Source: Clostridia bacterium (GTDB lineage: Bacteria > Bacillota > Clostridia > TANB77 > CAG-508). From it: a stretch of DNA of 42,406 bases. Below are positions 1-7,216 of the stretch, piece after piece. Numbering within the stretch: the first letter of the stretch is position 1; each line of letters starts with the position of its first letter. The position numbers were made by a program, and so were the translations under genes. The notes beneath the pieces are model-generated. The model searched no databases. It was not told the origin of the DNA and saw nothing but the letters and a program-made list of their open reading frames with translations. Location: positions 1-42,406 of the forward strand of contig CAAECB010000020.1 of NCBI GenBank assembly GCA_900754285.1, written 5' to 3'.

Positions 1-39
1 TTATATCAGGAGTTTTTTATATACTAAAGTTTTTTACCT

Positions 40-65
40 ACCACTGGTAGAACCAGTGGTTTTTT
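40..65 (+). terminator. Rho-independent terminator of an upstream gene
   Basis: An 8-bp perfect stem (ACCACTGG at 40-47, CCAGTGGT at 53-60) with a 5-nt loop is followed directly by a T run. It should end a plus-strand transcript that enters from outside the window. Confidence 0.8.
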
Positions 66-369
66 CAAGCTAAAGCGCCAAAAATTTTTTTATTAAGTTT
101 TAAACTTAATAAAAAAGTAAAAAACGTGAAAAACAATGTATGACTAACTTTAATAAATTTTTCACTTTTTTATTTTAAAAAACATAAAAAAATTGTATTG
201 CATTTTTTCTTGCTATATGATATATATGTGGTTATAAAGTTTTTGCAAAGTTTAAAACTTTATATAAAAAACAAAAAAGCGAAAAATAAAAATAAGAAGT
301 CATTTCTGAAGCTTCATAAATCAATTGCTTCTTTTTTGACTTCTTTTTATATACATCTTTTATTTACTT
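66..369. other. Gene-free AT-rich spacer
   Basis: About 300 bases with no convincing gene. A plus-strand open frame at 198-428 has no ribosome binding site and a low-complexity Phe/Lys/Asn composition typical of chance translation of AT-rich DNA. I see no tRNA, promoter pair or repeat that I can support here. Confidence 0.6.
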
Positions 370-404
370 TTTTTGAACTTTGTATAATTTACAACAGTTC
401 AAAA
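370..404 (-). terminator. pfkA terminator
   Basis: Downstream of the pfkA stop on the minus strand, TTTGAACT and AGTTCAAA form a stem followed by an A/T-rich tail (T-rich in the sense of the minus transcript's hairpin end). It is a plausible intrinsic terminator. Confidence 0.55.
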
Positions 405-416
405 TCTAATAAAAAA

Positions 417-1562
417 TTAATCACCTAAATTAATTCCAATATTCCTAGCAGTCTTAACTAAATCATCATCCATTGATACTTTTCTCAAATTACTTTCAGC
501 AGTATTTCCAGAAACCGCACCAATAGTCTTGTTATTACCCACAACATCCTCAAGACTAACATCATCTAATTTACCATTTTTGATAACAGCCAATCTACCA
601 AACTTACCTTCCAAAGCCATCTGCATAGCTTTTGTACCATATTTTGTAGACAAAACTCTATCATAAGCTGTTGGAGTACCACCTCTTTGCATATAGCCCA
701 AAGTAGTATTTCTAGCCTCTAGGCCTGTTATCTCTTCTAATTGATTAGCAACAACTTGCCCAATACCACCTAACTTTGTGTTATCAACACCAGAACCATT
801 ATTACGTGTACCTTGAACAACCATTTTTCCACCTTTTGGTTTTGCACCTTCTGAAACTACAACTATACTAAAATTCTTTCCCCTTTTTTGTCTATTTTTA
901 ATCTTTTCTGCAACACTATTTATATCATAAGGTATTTCTGGAATAAGAGCAACATCTGCACCACCAGCTATTGCTGACTCTAAAGCTATCCAACCCGCAT
1001 ATCTTCCCATAACTTCCAAAACCATTATTCTATGATGCGTCTCACCTGTTGTATGCAATCTATCTAAAGCTTCCATTGCAACAGAAACAGCTGTATTATA
1101 TCCAAATGTAATATCTGTACATGCAACATCATTATCTATAGTTTTTGGAACTCCTATAACATTTACACCTTTTGTAGCAAAATCTCTTGCAGACTTTTGA
1201 GTACCATCTCCACCTAAAGTAAGCAAACAATCAAATTCATCATCTTTTAAATTTTGCACACAAACATCTGATAAATCTTGATATTCAATTTCTCCATTTT
1301 CATTTAAAACTTTATAATTAAACACATTTGCATTTGTTGAAGAACCTATTATAGAGCCACCTTTAGGTAATATTCCTTCTGCATTTCCGTCCTCCGCTGT
1401 ACTTAATAAAACATAATTATTTTTTAACAAACCATTATAGCCATCTATAAATCCATAAGCCTTAACACCATGATTCTCCGCAGTTTTTACTATTCCTCTT
1501 ATTACTGCATTAAATCCTGCTACATCTCCCCCATTTGCTAAAATTGCTACTTTTCTTAACAT
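417..1562 (-). CDS. pfkA: 6-phosphofructokinase
   Basis: Phosphorylates fructose 6-phosphate to fructose 1,6-bisphosphate, the committed step of glycolysis, in the cytoplasm. The 381-residue protein has the PFK fold signatures: GGD near residue 11, GGDGT at 117-121, PKTIDND at 139-145 (catalytic Asp in TIDND), and MGRYAG near 185. The Gly in GGDG is what ATP-using enzymes carry (PPi enzymes have Asp), while the Lys in PKTIDND is shared with the PPi branch. This Gly/Lys mix is known from ATP-dependent members of the long, mixed-substrate PFK group, so ATP is the likely donor. The start is an ATG preceded by AAGGAGGAAG. It is a single-gene unit with its own promoter at 1608-1635 and a terminator at 370-404. 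Confidence 0.93.
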   Translation of the reverse strand: MLRKVAILANGGDVAGFNAVIRGIVKTAENHGVKAYGFIDGYNGLLKNNYVLLSTAEDGNAEGILPKGGSIIGSSTNANVFNYKVLNENGEIEYQDLSDVCVQNLKDDEFDCLLTLGGDGTQKSARDFATKGVNVIGVPKTIDNDVACTDITFGYNTAVSVAMEALDRLHTTGETHHRIMVLEVMGRYAGWIALESAIAGGADVALIPEIPYDINSVAEKIKNRQKRGKNFSIVVVSEGAKPKGGKMVVQGTRNNGSGVDNTKLGGIGQVVANQLEEITGLEARNTTLGYMQRGGTPTAYDRVLSTKYGTKAMQMALEGKFGRLAVIKNGKLDDVSLEDVVGNNKTIGAVSGNTAESNLRKVSMDDDLVKTARNIGINLGD

Positions 1563-1607
1563 TATTCTTCCTCCTTCTTCTTTTGACTTTTAAAATTGTC
1601 TCTTATT

Positions 1608-1635
1608 ATTATACCAATATATTAAAAAAACTCAA
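1608..1635 (-). promoter_or_regulatory. Sigma-A promoter of pfkA
   Basis: Read on the minus strand: -35 TTGAGT (1635-1630), a 16-nt spacer, -10 TATAAT (1613-1608), about 45 nt before the pfkA start. Confidence 0.65.
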
Positions 1636-1655
1636 CACTTATTTTAAAATTTTTT

Positions 1656-1686
1656 AGTGTTTTTGGGGACGGAGCAAAAAAGCACT
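1656..1686. repeat. REP-like palindromic unit, copy 1
   Basis: AGTGTTTTTGGGGACGGAGC followed by AAAAAAGCACT forms an imperfect hairpin. It shares its core (GTGTTTTT, GGGACGGA, CAAAAA, CAC) with the units at 1920-1970, 5830-5902 and 41259-41287. All copies are intergenic. Confidence 0.6.
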
Positions 1687-1705
1687 ACATTATCGCTTAT
1701 ATAAA

Positions 1706-1904
1706 AAATAATAAATGTTATATGGTAAAATAATTTTTGAATGTGATTGGAGCAATCTTATAATTTCTTAAATAAAATGGTGGAAGAGCTTCACGTCGAG
1801 CGTAGCGAGGACTAAGCTGAAGGATTACATCATTTTATTTTAGAAATTTTTAGGTTGTGTATTGAACCGAAAAAATTATTAAAACATATAACATTTATTA
1901 TCTT
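1706..1904 (+). repeat. ~200-nt palindromic element with conserved core, copy A
   Basis: Two long arms pair with each other. The outer stem is AATAATAAATGTTATATG (from 1708) with its complement near 1884-1903. The inner stem is AAATAAAATG with CATTTTATTT flanking the core. The 42-nt core (about 1783-1825) starts GGAAGAGCTTCACGTCGAGC and ends GACTAAGCTGAAGGA, and folds itself through AGCTT/AAGCT and GTC/GAC. The core is nearly identical to the copy at 11271-11474, while both stems differ in sequence but keep pairing. It could be a structured RNA or a miniature inverted-repeat mobile element; no open frame lies inside. It occupies most of the gene-free stretch 1563-1973. Confidence 0.75.
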
Positions 1905-1919
1905 AATAGATTTAACAGT

Positions 1920-1970
1920 AGTGTTTTTTGAGTCCGGCCCCAAAAACATCAGCCCTGTTCCAAAAACATC
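1920..1970. repeat. REP-like palindromic unit, copy 2
   Basis: GTGTTTTTTGAGTCCGGCCC followed by CAAAAACAT is a variant of the REP-like unit, with a second partial repeat (CTGTTCCAAAAACATCAC) directly behind it. It sits just past the spoIIQ-like stop at 1974 and may double as a terminator. Confidence 0.55.
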
Positions 1971-1973
1971 ACC

Positions 1974-2891
1974 TTATTTTATATATATGCTTGGATCCAC
2001 TTGAACTGAATCTTTTAATATTTCAAAATGCAAGTGAGAATCATCTGCCACTTCAAAAGCAGCCGTATTTCCAACTGTGCCAAGGCTTTGGCCTTTATCC
2101 ACTTTTTCGCCTTCAACAACAAACTCTGAAGTTAATAAATTAGAATAAACTGTTTCAAATCCATTGTCATGTGATACAACTATTGTTAAGCCATAACGTG
2201 GGTCATTTTTTATACTTTTTACAGTTCCTGCTTCTGCAGATTTTACTACTGTTGTCTTTTCTGCTTTTATATCAATACCTGTATGAACTGTCCACTCTTG
2301 CAAAGTTTGTGAAAACAATAAATTGTCTTTAGCAAATTCCTTTATAATATCTCCATCTACAGGCTTTTGAAAAGCCAATTCTTTAGAAGTTTCTTTGGTA
2401 TCATTTTTACTTGTTTCATTAGCTGAGCTATTTTTTGAATCTGTAGAATTTTTACCTGCCTGTGCTGTAGTTTGTTTTGTTAAATTATTAGTTGTACTTG
2501 TATTATCTTTTTTAGTTAATGAATTAGTTGTATTACTATTTTTATTAGTATTTTCTTTTACACTATTTGTAGTAGTACTATTAGTAATATTTGTATTTGT
2601 TGTACTATTTTTACTTGGATTTTCTGTTTGGTTTTCTTCTTTTTTAGCTTCTTCTACTGTTTTTCCCATTTCTGTGCTAGTTCTTTCTGTATTTTCTAAA
2701 TTATCTGGTGTTTTATTAACTAAACTTGCTAATTGTTCACTACTTAATGAACCATCTTTTACCTCTTTGTTTAATTTACTACCATATATTAATAATGCAA
2801 CTACTATTACTGCTAAAATTGTCACTCCTATACTTGCCAACTTTATAATTTTAGTATCCATTTCCTCTTTTTTTCTTGTCTCTCTTCTCAT
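1974..2891 (-). CDS. spoIIQ: SpoIIQ-like LytM/M23 sporulation protein
   Basis: Likely forespore partner of the SpoIIQ-SpoIIIAH channel that bridges forespore and mother cell during engulfment. The 305-residue protein has a basic N-terminus, one membrane segment at about 17-37, a Thr/Asn/Ser/Lys-rich linker (about 65-170), and a C-terminal LytM domain (about 175-305). The zinc ligands of M23 peptidases appear intact: His203 and Asp207 in HTGID, and His286-x-His288 in SHLHF. Bacillus SpoIIQ lost these, whereas clostridial SpoIIQ keeps them, so a catalytically competent form fits Clostridia. The ATG at 2891 follows AAAGGAATG. It lies directly downstream of spoIID and the spoIIA operon and has a SigF-type promoter candidate at 2973-3001. 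A generic M23 peptidase is the alternative. Confidence 0.8.
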   Translation of the reverse strand: MRRETRKKEEMDTKIIKLASIGVTILAVIVVALLIYGSKLNKEVKDGSLSSEQLASLVNKTPDNLENTERTSTEMGKTVEEAKKEENQTENPSKNSTTNTNITNSTTTNSVKENTNKNSNTTNSLTKKDNTSTTNNLTKQTTAQAGKNSTDSKNSSANETSKNDTKETSKELAFQKPVDGDIIKEFAKDNLLFSQTLQEWTVHTGIDIKAEKTTVVKSAEAGTVKSIKNDPRYGLTIVVSHDNGFETVYSNLLTSEFVVEGEKVDKGQSLGTVGNTAAFEVADDSHLHFEILKDSVQVDPSIYIK

Positions 2892-2972
2892 AAAAAAATC
2901 ATTCCTTTCCCTCTTTAAATTATATAGTTTTTAAATTTTAAAACCATATCTCTTTAAATTTTATATTACTAA

Positions 2973-3001
2973 AATTATTTCCTATTTTGAGATTTTTATA
3001 C
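2973..3001 (-). promoter_or_regulatory. Candidate SigF-type promoter of spoIIQ
   Basis: On the minus strand GTATA (3001-2997), a 14-nt spacer, and GGAAATAATT (2982-2973) match the forespore sigma-F pattern (GYATA, then GGnnAnAnT). The spacer is one or two bases short of the usual 15-16. SigF control is expected for spoIIQ. Confidence 0.45.
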
Positions 3002-3037
3002 TATATAAATAAAAAAGATTTACTAAAATTTAAAATT

Positions 3038-4045
3038 CTAATAAATCTTTTTTACATTCACATTACTATAAAAATGATGTATAATTTCTTCTGCAGTTTT
3101 CCCTTGTTTTGCCAAACTATCAGCACCTGTTTGGCTCATTCCAACACCATGACCATATCCCTTAACTTTAAATTGTATATGGTCATTATCTATTTTTAAT
3201 ATTTCAAAATTTGTAGACTTCAATCCAAAAATACTTCTAACCTCTACACCTGATAATTTATGATTACCAAATTTCACAGTTTTTACTCTTCCACTTTCTG
3301 TATGTTCCACAATTTTTAAATCTTCAACATTTGAAAAATCTATAGATATATCTTGATACTTTTCTTTTAATTTATTTATAATATCAGTATTAGCAATTGT
3401 AACCTCTGAAGCATATTGAGTATATGCCTCTTCGCCAGAAGTTTCTACAACCTGTAAATATGGATAATTTGTACCACCCCAAACATTTACAGGTATCTCT
3501 GTAGTTCCTCCACTATTCGAATGAAAAAAAGCATTAATTGGCTCATTGTTATACATTATTACCTGACCTTTAGTCTGCTGCACCACTGAACAAATCTTTT
3601 GCCAATATTCATCTCTTTTGGATTCTTCCCATTTTGCCAATCTATCTTCTTTAGATATCCATGCCTGACAACATGCCGAATTGTCACATATATCTGCATT
3701 ATCATGTTTTTTATTATTTAGTTTAAACATTGTATATGTCCTTGCAACTATTGCCTGTGCCTTAAGAGCCTCTGTTTCAAAAGAAGCAGGCATCTCTGCT
3801 GACACAACATTACACAAATACTCTTCTATATTTACATTTTCCACTTCACCTGTTTTGCTATGTAATAATTTTATTTCTTTATCACTATTATTTGAATCTT
3901 TTTGTTCTTCTATGTTCTGAACATCTATTGATATATTTTCTCCTTGTGTATCTGTAGATACTTGCTTATTTGTCTTAGTAAAAATCGCTGGTAATACAAA
4001 ACAGACAGTTATTAAAGCTAAAAAATACATACTTAATTTTTTCAT
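3038..4045 (-). CDS. spoIID: Stage II sporulation protein D, lytic transglycosylase
   Basis: SpoIID cleaves glycan strands and, with SpoIIP and SpoIIM, drives septal thinning and membrane migration during engulfment. This 335-residue protein has an N-terminal membrane anchor (about 5-22), a variable region to about 60, and the SpoIID domain. The catalytic Glu lies in SAEMPASFE (Glu84). The C-terminal hallmark HGVGMSQTGADSLAKQG is present near residue 300. It starts 4 nt after the sigF stop, so it looks translationally linked to the spoIIA operon, an arrangement different from Bacillus, where spoIID stands alone under SigE. Confidence 0.92.
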   Translation of the reverse strand: MKKLSMYFLALITVCFVLPAIFTKTNKQVSTDTQGENISIDVQNIEEQKDSNNSDKEIKLLHSKTGEVENVNIEEYLCNVVSAEMPASFETEALKAQAIVARTYTMFKLNNKKHDNADICDNSACCQAWISKEDRLAKWEESKRDEYWQKICSVVQQTKGQVIMYNNEPINAFFHSNSGGTTEIPVNVWGGTNYPYLQVVETSGEEAYTQYASEVTIANTDIINKLKEKYQDISIDFSNVEDLKIVEHTESGRVKTVKFGNHKLSGVEVRSIFGLKSTNFEILKIDNDHIQFKVKGYGHGVGMSQTGADSLAKQGKTAEEIIHHFYSNVNVKKIY

Positions 4046-4049
4046 ATAA

Positions 4050-4785
4050 TTAACATACTCCTGTAAGTGTTCTTCTCATTTTTTGCAAAATCTTTCGCTC
4101 TGTTCTTGATACTTGTACCTGAGTTATTCCAATAATTTTAGCAACCTCTTTTTGCGTTTTCTGTTTATAATATCTAAGCATAATTATTTCTTTATCTTCT
4201 TTAGGTAAATCTTTTATCAATTCTCTAATTGCAATTTTATTAGTCAACAGCTCTTGTTCATCTTTTTCTGTTGCAATTTTATCTATTAATCTAATCCCCT
4301 TTTCCCCTTTTTTAGATTGATGATATACATTATCAATAGATTCTATAGGTTTACATGCTTCTAATGCCACAATTATATCTTCTTTATCCAAACTAAGCTC
4401 TTTTGAAATTTGCTCTATTGACATTTCATCACCATTTTCTACTCTATACTTTTCCTGTAACTGTTTAATTTTTACTTGTAATTCTTTTATACTTCTACTT
4501 ATTTTTACTGTTCCATCATCTCTTATATATCTTTTAATTTCTCCTAATATGTATGGTACTGTATATGTTGAAAGTTTTACCTCAAAACTAGTATCAAATC
4601 TTTTAATTGATTTTATAAATCCAACACAACCCACTTGATATAAATCTTCTAATTCAAATCCTCTCCCTTTAAAGCGTTTTACAATACTCCAAATAAGGCC
4701 GTTGGTTCTCTTTTACTAATCTCTCTAATTCGTATTTGTCACCATCTTGTGCTTTTTTTATTGATTGATTATCAATTTCAAACAT
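4050..4785 (-). CDS. sigF: RNA polymerase sigma factor SigF, read through a +1 frameshift at CGG
   Basis: First forespore-specific sigma factor, held by the anti-sigma SpoIIAB. The ATG at 4785 (Shine-Dalgarno AAAGGAATG) opens a frame that reads MFEIDNQS to GDKYELERLVKENQ (codons 1-28). Codon 29 is CGG at 4701-4699, and the frame dies at codon 39 (TAA). Skipping the C gives GGC and continues as GLIWSIVKRFKGRGFELEDL, an exact match in length to the region 2 start of SigF/SigG proteins, then region 2.4, region 3 (DDGTVKISRSIKEL) and the region 4 helix-turn-helix (TQKEVAKIIGITQVQVSR). The joined product is 244 residues, normal for SigF. An ATG inside the second frame at 4634 would remove half of region 2 and is not a credible start. 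Without the shift only a 38-residue peptide results. The gene follows spoIIAB by 25 nt. See the linked finding. Confidence 0.88.
4699..4701 (-). other. CGG recoding site in sigF
   Basis: In-frame codon 29 (CGG), context AAC CAA CGG CCT. Family sequence resumes in the +1 frame with GGC CTT ATT TGG. An AAAAGAG purine run lies 8-14 nt upstream. Confidence 0.8.
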
Positions 4786-4810
4786 ATAAATTCATTCCTT
4801 TTTTCAGATT

Positions 4811-5305
4811 TTAAATAGTACACATATTAGTTTCTGTACCGTCAATATCCATGTTCACTTCTTTTTCCTCCTCATGTTTCTTTATTTTCTTTTTCATTGT
4901 AACTTTAGTTCCAAGACCTACAATAGATTCAACTTCTATAGAATCCATAAAACTTTCCATTATTGTAAAACCCATACCAGATCTTTCTAAATTTGGTTTA
5001 GTAGTATATAGTGGCTCTTTTGCCATTTCTATATTTTCAATACCTTTACCATTATCTGATATTTCTATTTTTATCTCATCATTTATTAGATGAGCATATA
5101 TTTTTACAATCCCTATTCTATTTTCATATCCATGTATAATACAATTTGTCACTGCCTCTGAAACAGCAGTTTTAATATCTGCCAGTTCTTCTATAGTTGG
5201 ATCCAATTGTGATGCAAATGCTGCTACTGTTATTCTTGCAAAAGCTTCATTTGATGATTTACTTAAAAATTCTAGTCTCATTTCATTTTCAAATTGTTCT
5301 TTCAT
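4811..5305 (-). CDS. spoIIAB: Anti-sigma F factor, serine kinase SpoIIAB
   Basis: Binds and inhibits SigF and phosphorylates SpoIIAA. It is a GHKL-fold ATPase: N box SEAVTNCIIHGYE, G1 box DNGKGI, G2 box SGMGFTIMESFMD. The start chosen is the ATG at 5305, 12 nt after AAAGGA, the spacing seen for several genes here; a TTG four codons upstream abuts the ribosome site and is unlikely. The product is 164 residues, about 20 longer than usual because of a charged C-terminal tail (HEEEKEVNMDIDGTETNM). It lies between spoIIAA and sigF in the classical order. Confidence 0.94.
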   Translation of the reverse strand: MKEQFENEMRLEFLSKSSNEAFARITVAAFASQLDPTIEELADIKTAVSEAVTNCIIHGYENRIGIVKIYAHLINDEIKIEISDNGKGIENIEMAKEPLYTTKPNLERSGMGFTIMESFMDSIEVESIVGLGTKVTMKKKIKKHEEEKEVNMDIDGTETNMCTI

Positions 5306-5364
5306 ATTTATTTTCAATCCTTTCTTGCCTCTACTAATCTCTCACATTAAAAGGCACCCTCATT

Positions 5365-5691
5365 TTATGCAGTCAATCCTTCTATAGTAGTAACTGGAAT
5401 TAATTTCAAAATTCCGCTCATTTCAAAAATCTTTCTAACACTTTGAGTTAAATTAGCTATTTCTAGCTGACCGCCTAATAAATTAGTAAACTTATACCTT
5501 CCTATTAACAATCCTATTCCGGCACTATCCATGAAAGTGACACTATCAAAATCAAATATAACTCTTTTAGGCATATATCTTTCAATTTCATAATCAGCCC
5601 TCCTTCTTATTTTTTGAACAGTATGGTCATCAATATCTTCTGTAATTTTAAATATTAATAACTTGTCCTTTTCATAAAATTTTGATTCCAT
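5365..5691 (-). CDS. spoIIAA: Anti-anti-sigma factor SpoIIAA
   Basis: STAS-domain protein that, when unphosphorylated, frees SigF from SpoIIAB in the forespore. The 108-residue protein carries the signature FMDSAGIGLLIGRY with the phospho-acceptor at Ser56. It is the first gene of the spoIIA operon. The ATG at 5691 follows AAAGGAATG with 12-nt spacing. Promoter and Spo0A boxes lie upstream at 5741-5826. Confidence 0.95.
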   Translation of the reverse strand: MESKFYEKDKLLIFKITEDIDDHTVQKIRRRADYEIERYMPKRVIFDFDSVTFMDSAGIGLLIGRYKFTNLLGGQLEIANLTQSVRKIFEMSGILKLIPVTTIEGLTA

Positions 5692-5740
5692 TAATCACAT
5701 CATTCCTTTCCCTATCTCTTTCCCTTGAAAGCATGTCCAT

Positions 5741-5769
5741 ATTATATATCTTTTTCCATTTTTTTCCAA
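5741..5769 (-). promoter_or_regulatory. Promoter of the spoIIA operon
   Basis: Minus strand: -35 TTGGAA (5769-5764), 17-nt spacer, -10 TATAAT (5746-5741). Bacillus spoIIA uses SigH; this one looks more like a SigA promoter with a weak -35, which fits activation by Spo0A bound just upstream. Confidence 0.6.
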
Positions 5770-5788
5770 TAGCAAAATTATAGAAGTT

Positions 5789-5826
5789 TTGTCGAAGTAT
5801 AAGAAGTTTCTGACAAAACTCGACAT
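5789..5826. promoter_or_regulatory. Two Spo0A boxes upstream of spoIIA
   Basis: TTGTCGAA at 5789-5796 (plus strand) is an exact 0A box, and ATGTCGAG at 5826-5819 (minus strand) is a one-mismatch box. They begin 20 nt upstream of the spoIIA -35 element, as expected for phospho-Spo0A activation of this operon. Confidence 0.65.
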
Positions 5827-5829
5827 AAA

Positions 5830-5902
5830 GGTGTTTTCTGGGACGGACTCAAAAAACACCTATAAATTTAAGGTGTTTTTTGAGTCCGTCCCAGAAAACA
5901 CC
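5830..5902. repeat. Perfect 32-bp inverted repeat of two REP-like units
   Basis: Arms 5830-5861 and 5871-5902 are perfectly complementary over 32 bp with a 9-nt loop. Each arm is itself a REP-like unit (GGTGTTTT, GGGACGGACTC, AAAAAACACC), so the pair is like a BIME. It sits between the gerW stop (5907) and the Spo0A boxes of spoIIA and would act as a strong bidirectional terminator or insulator. Confidence 0.85.
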
Positions 5903-5906
5903 CTTA

Positions 5907-6492
5907 TTACATATCGCTTTCATCTTCATTATTTTCTGTTTTAGGAACTTCATCATATTCAAACTCATATGTTATTTCATCTGGAGTTTCATAATCTTTT
6001 TTTGTATTGTTTTTTGTTTGAGTTTCTTTTTTCCCTTTTTTACTCATTTCCTTTATAATTTTTTCTGTTGTATCTTTTTTATTTTGAATACAACGATTCA
6101 TCATTTGGTTAGTCTTTTCTATCAAATCTGGCATATAATCAATAAGTCTATCTAAACTAGATGAATGATTTACAGGTATTAATCTTACATTATCTGTAGT
6201 TATAACTAGAAATGCAATTGGATTAATAGTAACACCTGCTCCGGCTTCCTCCTCCAAAAGGTAATCTGTATTGGATTGCCTCCTCTTTATCTGCCTTTTT
6301 GTATTCATCAATTGTTTCTCCTTTAAATTCACTACCTCCTGCTGCAAAGCCAAATGATACTTTTGAAATTGGTATTATTACAATATTATTAGATGTTTCA
6401 ATAGGCTCACCTATTATAGTATTTACATCAATCATATCTTGTATGCTATTCATAGCAGTTGTCATAAGTCCTTCTATTGGATGTTCGCTCAT
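5907..6492 (-). CDS. gerW: Spore protein GerW (YtfJ), read through a +1 frameshift at CGG
   Basis: Small spore protein of the YtfJ/GerW family, in Bacillus a SigF-dependent forespore protein needed for normal germination. The frame from the ATG at 6492 reads MSEHPIEGLMTTAMNSIQDM, PISKVSFGFAAGGSEF and LPFGGGS, all family hallmarks, and reaches CGG at codon 84 (6243-6241), then stops 6 codons later. Skipping the C gives GGA and continues GAGVTINPIAFLV and VRLIPVNHSSSLDRLIDYMPDLIEK, exactly the family's second half. The joined product is 194 residues; the last ~65 are a Lys/Glu-rich extension beyond the 151 residues of the Bacillus protein. It overlaps the 3' end of the DUF2953 gene, its usual clostridial neighbour. 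Confidence 0.88.
6241..6243 (-). other. CGG recoding site in gerW
   Basis: In-frame codon 84 (CGG), context GGA AGC CGG AGC. Family sequence resumes in the +1 frame with GGA GCA GGT. A strong Shine-Dalgarno-like GGAGGAGG ends 4 nt before the CGG. Confidence 0.8.
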
Positions 6493-7081
6493 TTTTATAC
6501 ACTCTCCTTTTCTTTTTTAATATACATATTGTGTCTATAATATGTATCATTTTTACACTAAATATACCATTTAATTCAAATTTTATAATATTTTTATTTT
6601 GATAAATTGGTTGTACTTCAAAATTTCTTTTTACAGTAAAAGCTAAAATTGTACTTATAATTGGAATTATAAAACTTGTTAATACAACATTTTCTGTGCC
6701 TATATCTATTTTTAAGTTGATATTTTCTGTTTCTAATTTTATATTTTTATATACTTCTGGAATCAATTTTTTTAAATCATATTTTTTCTCCATTTCTATA
6801 GCTTTTGCAATATCTTGTTTCTGTATTTCTTCTTTTATTTTTTGCTTTAAGTGTGTTTTTGCATTTATTTTCTCAATTTTTGATTTATTTATTTTTAATC
6901 TAAATATTGGTATTTTTTCTAATGTTAATATTTTTATTATTATTTGGTAATTATTAGCTAAACGCTCTCCTTTTACTTTCTCTGAATTGTATTTTATATT
7001 TCGTATTTTTACTTCAACTTTTACAGTTATTATTAAAATTAAAAAAATGGAAATTATAAGTATTATTTTTAGGAATAGCAT
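6446..7081 (-). CDS. DUF2953 membrane protein
   Basis: A 211-residue protein with one hydrophobic N-terminal segment (about 2-21) and a second weaker one near 135-152 (LTSFIIPIISTILAFTV), resembling DUF2953 proteins found just upstream of gerW in many Clostridia. Function is unknown; the pairing suggests a role in sporulation, but nothing in the sequence says what. The ATG at 7081 follows AAGGAAGAAGG. Its 3' end overlaps the gerW start by 47 nt, implying co-translation. Confidence 0.75.
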   Translation of the reverse strand: MLFLKIILIISIFLILIITVKVEVKIRNIKYNSEKVKGERLANNYQIIIKILTLEKIPIFRLKINKSKIEKINAKTHLKQKIKEEIQKQDIAKAIEMEKKYDLKKLIPEVYKNIKLETENINLKIDIGTENVVLTSFIIPIISTILAFTVKRNFEVQPIYQNKNIIKFELNGIFSVKMIHIIDTICILKKKRRVYKNERTSNRRTYDNCYE

Positions 7082-7170
7082 TTTTTTCGCCTTCTTCCTT
7101 TTTATCTTTTACTTATTATTTCCATTTTTTTCTTTTTTATTCTAATTTATAAAAATTTCTATATTCTTCT

Positions 7171-7216
7171 AAAAAGCAGATATCAATCATAATAATAATT
7201 GAATATCTGCTTTTTT
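7171..7216 (-). terminator. scpA terminator
   Basis: AAAAAGCAGATA (7171-7182) pairs with TATCTGCTTTTTT (7204-7216), starting right at the scpA stop. On the minus strand the hairpin ends in a T run. It is symmetric enough to work in both directions. Confidence 0.8.

Noticed and set aside
198..428. 76-residue plus-strand frame at the left edge
   Set aside because: Low complexity, no ribosome site, and it overlaps the pfkA terminator.
2395..2934. 179-residue plus-strand frame opposite the spoIIQ-like gene
   Set aside because: It is the antisense of the low-complexity Thr/Asn/Ser linker, rich in Leu/Val/Phe only because of that, and has no ribosome site.
4050..4634. SigF translated from the ATG at 4634
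   Set aside because: It would lack the first half of region 2, has no ribosome site, and the missing residues are encoded immediately upstream in the other frame.
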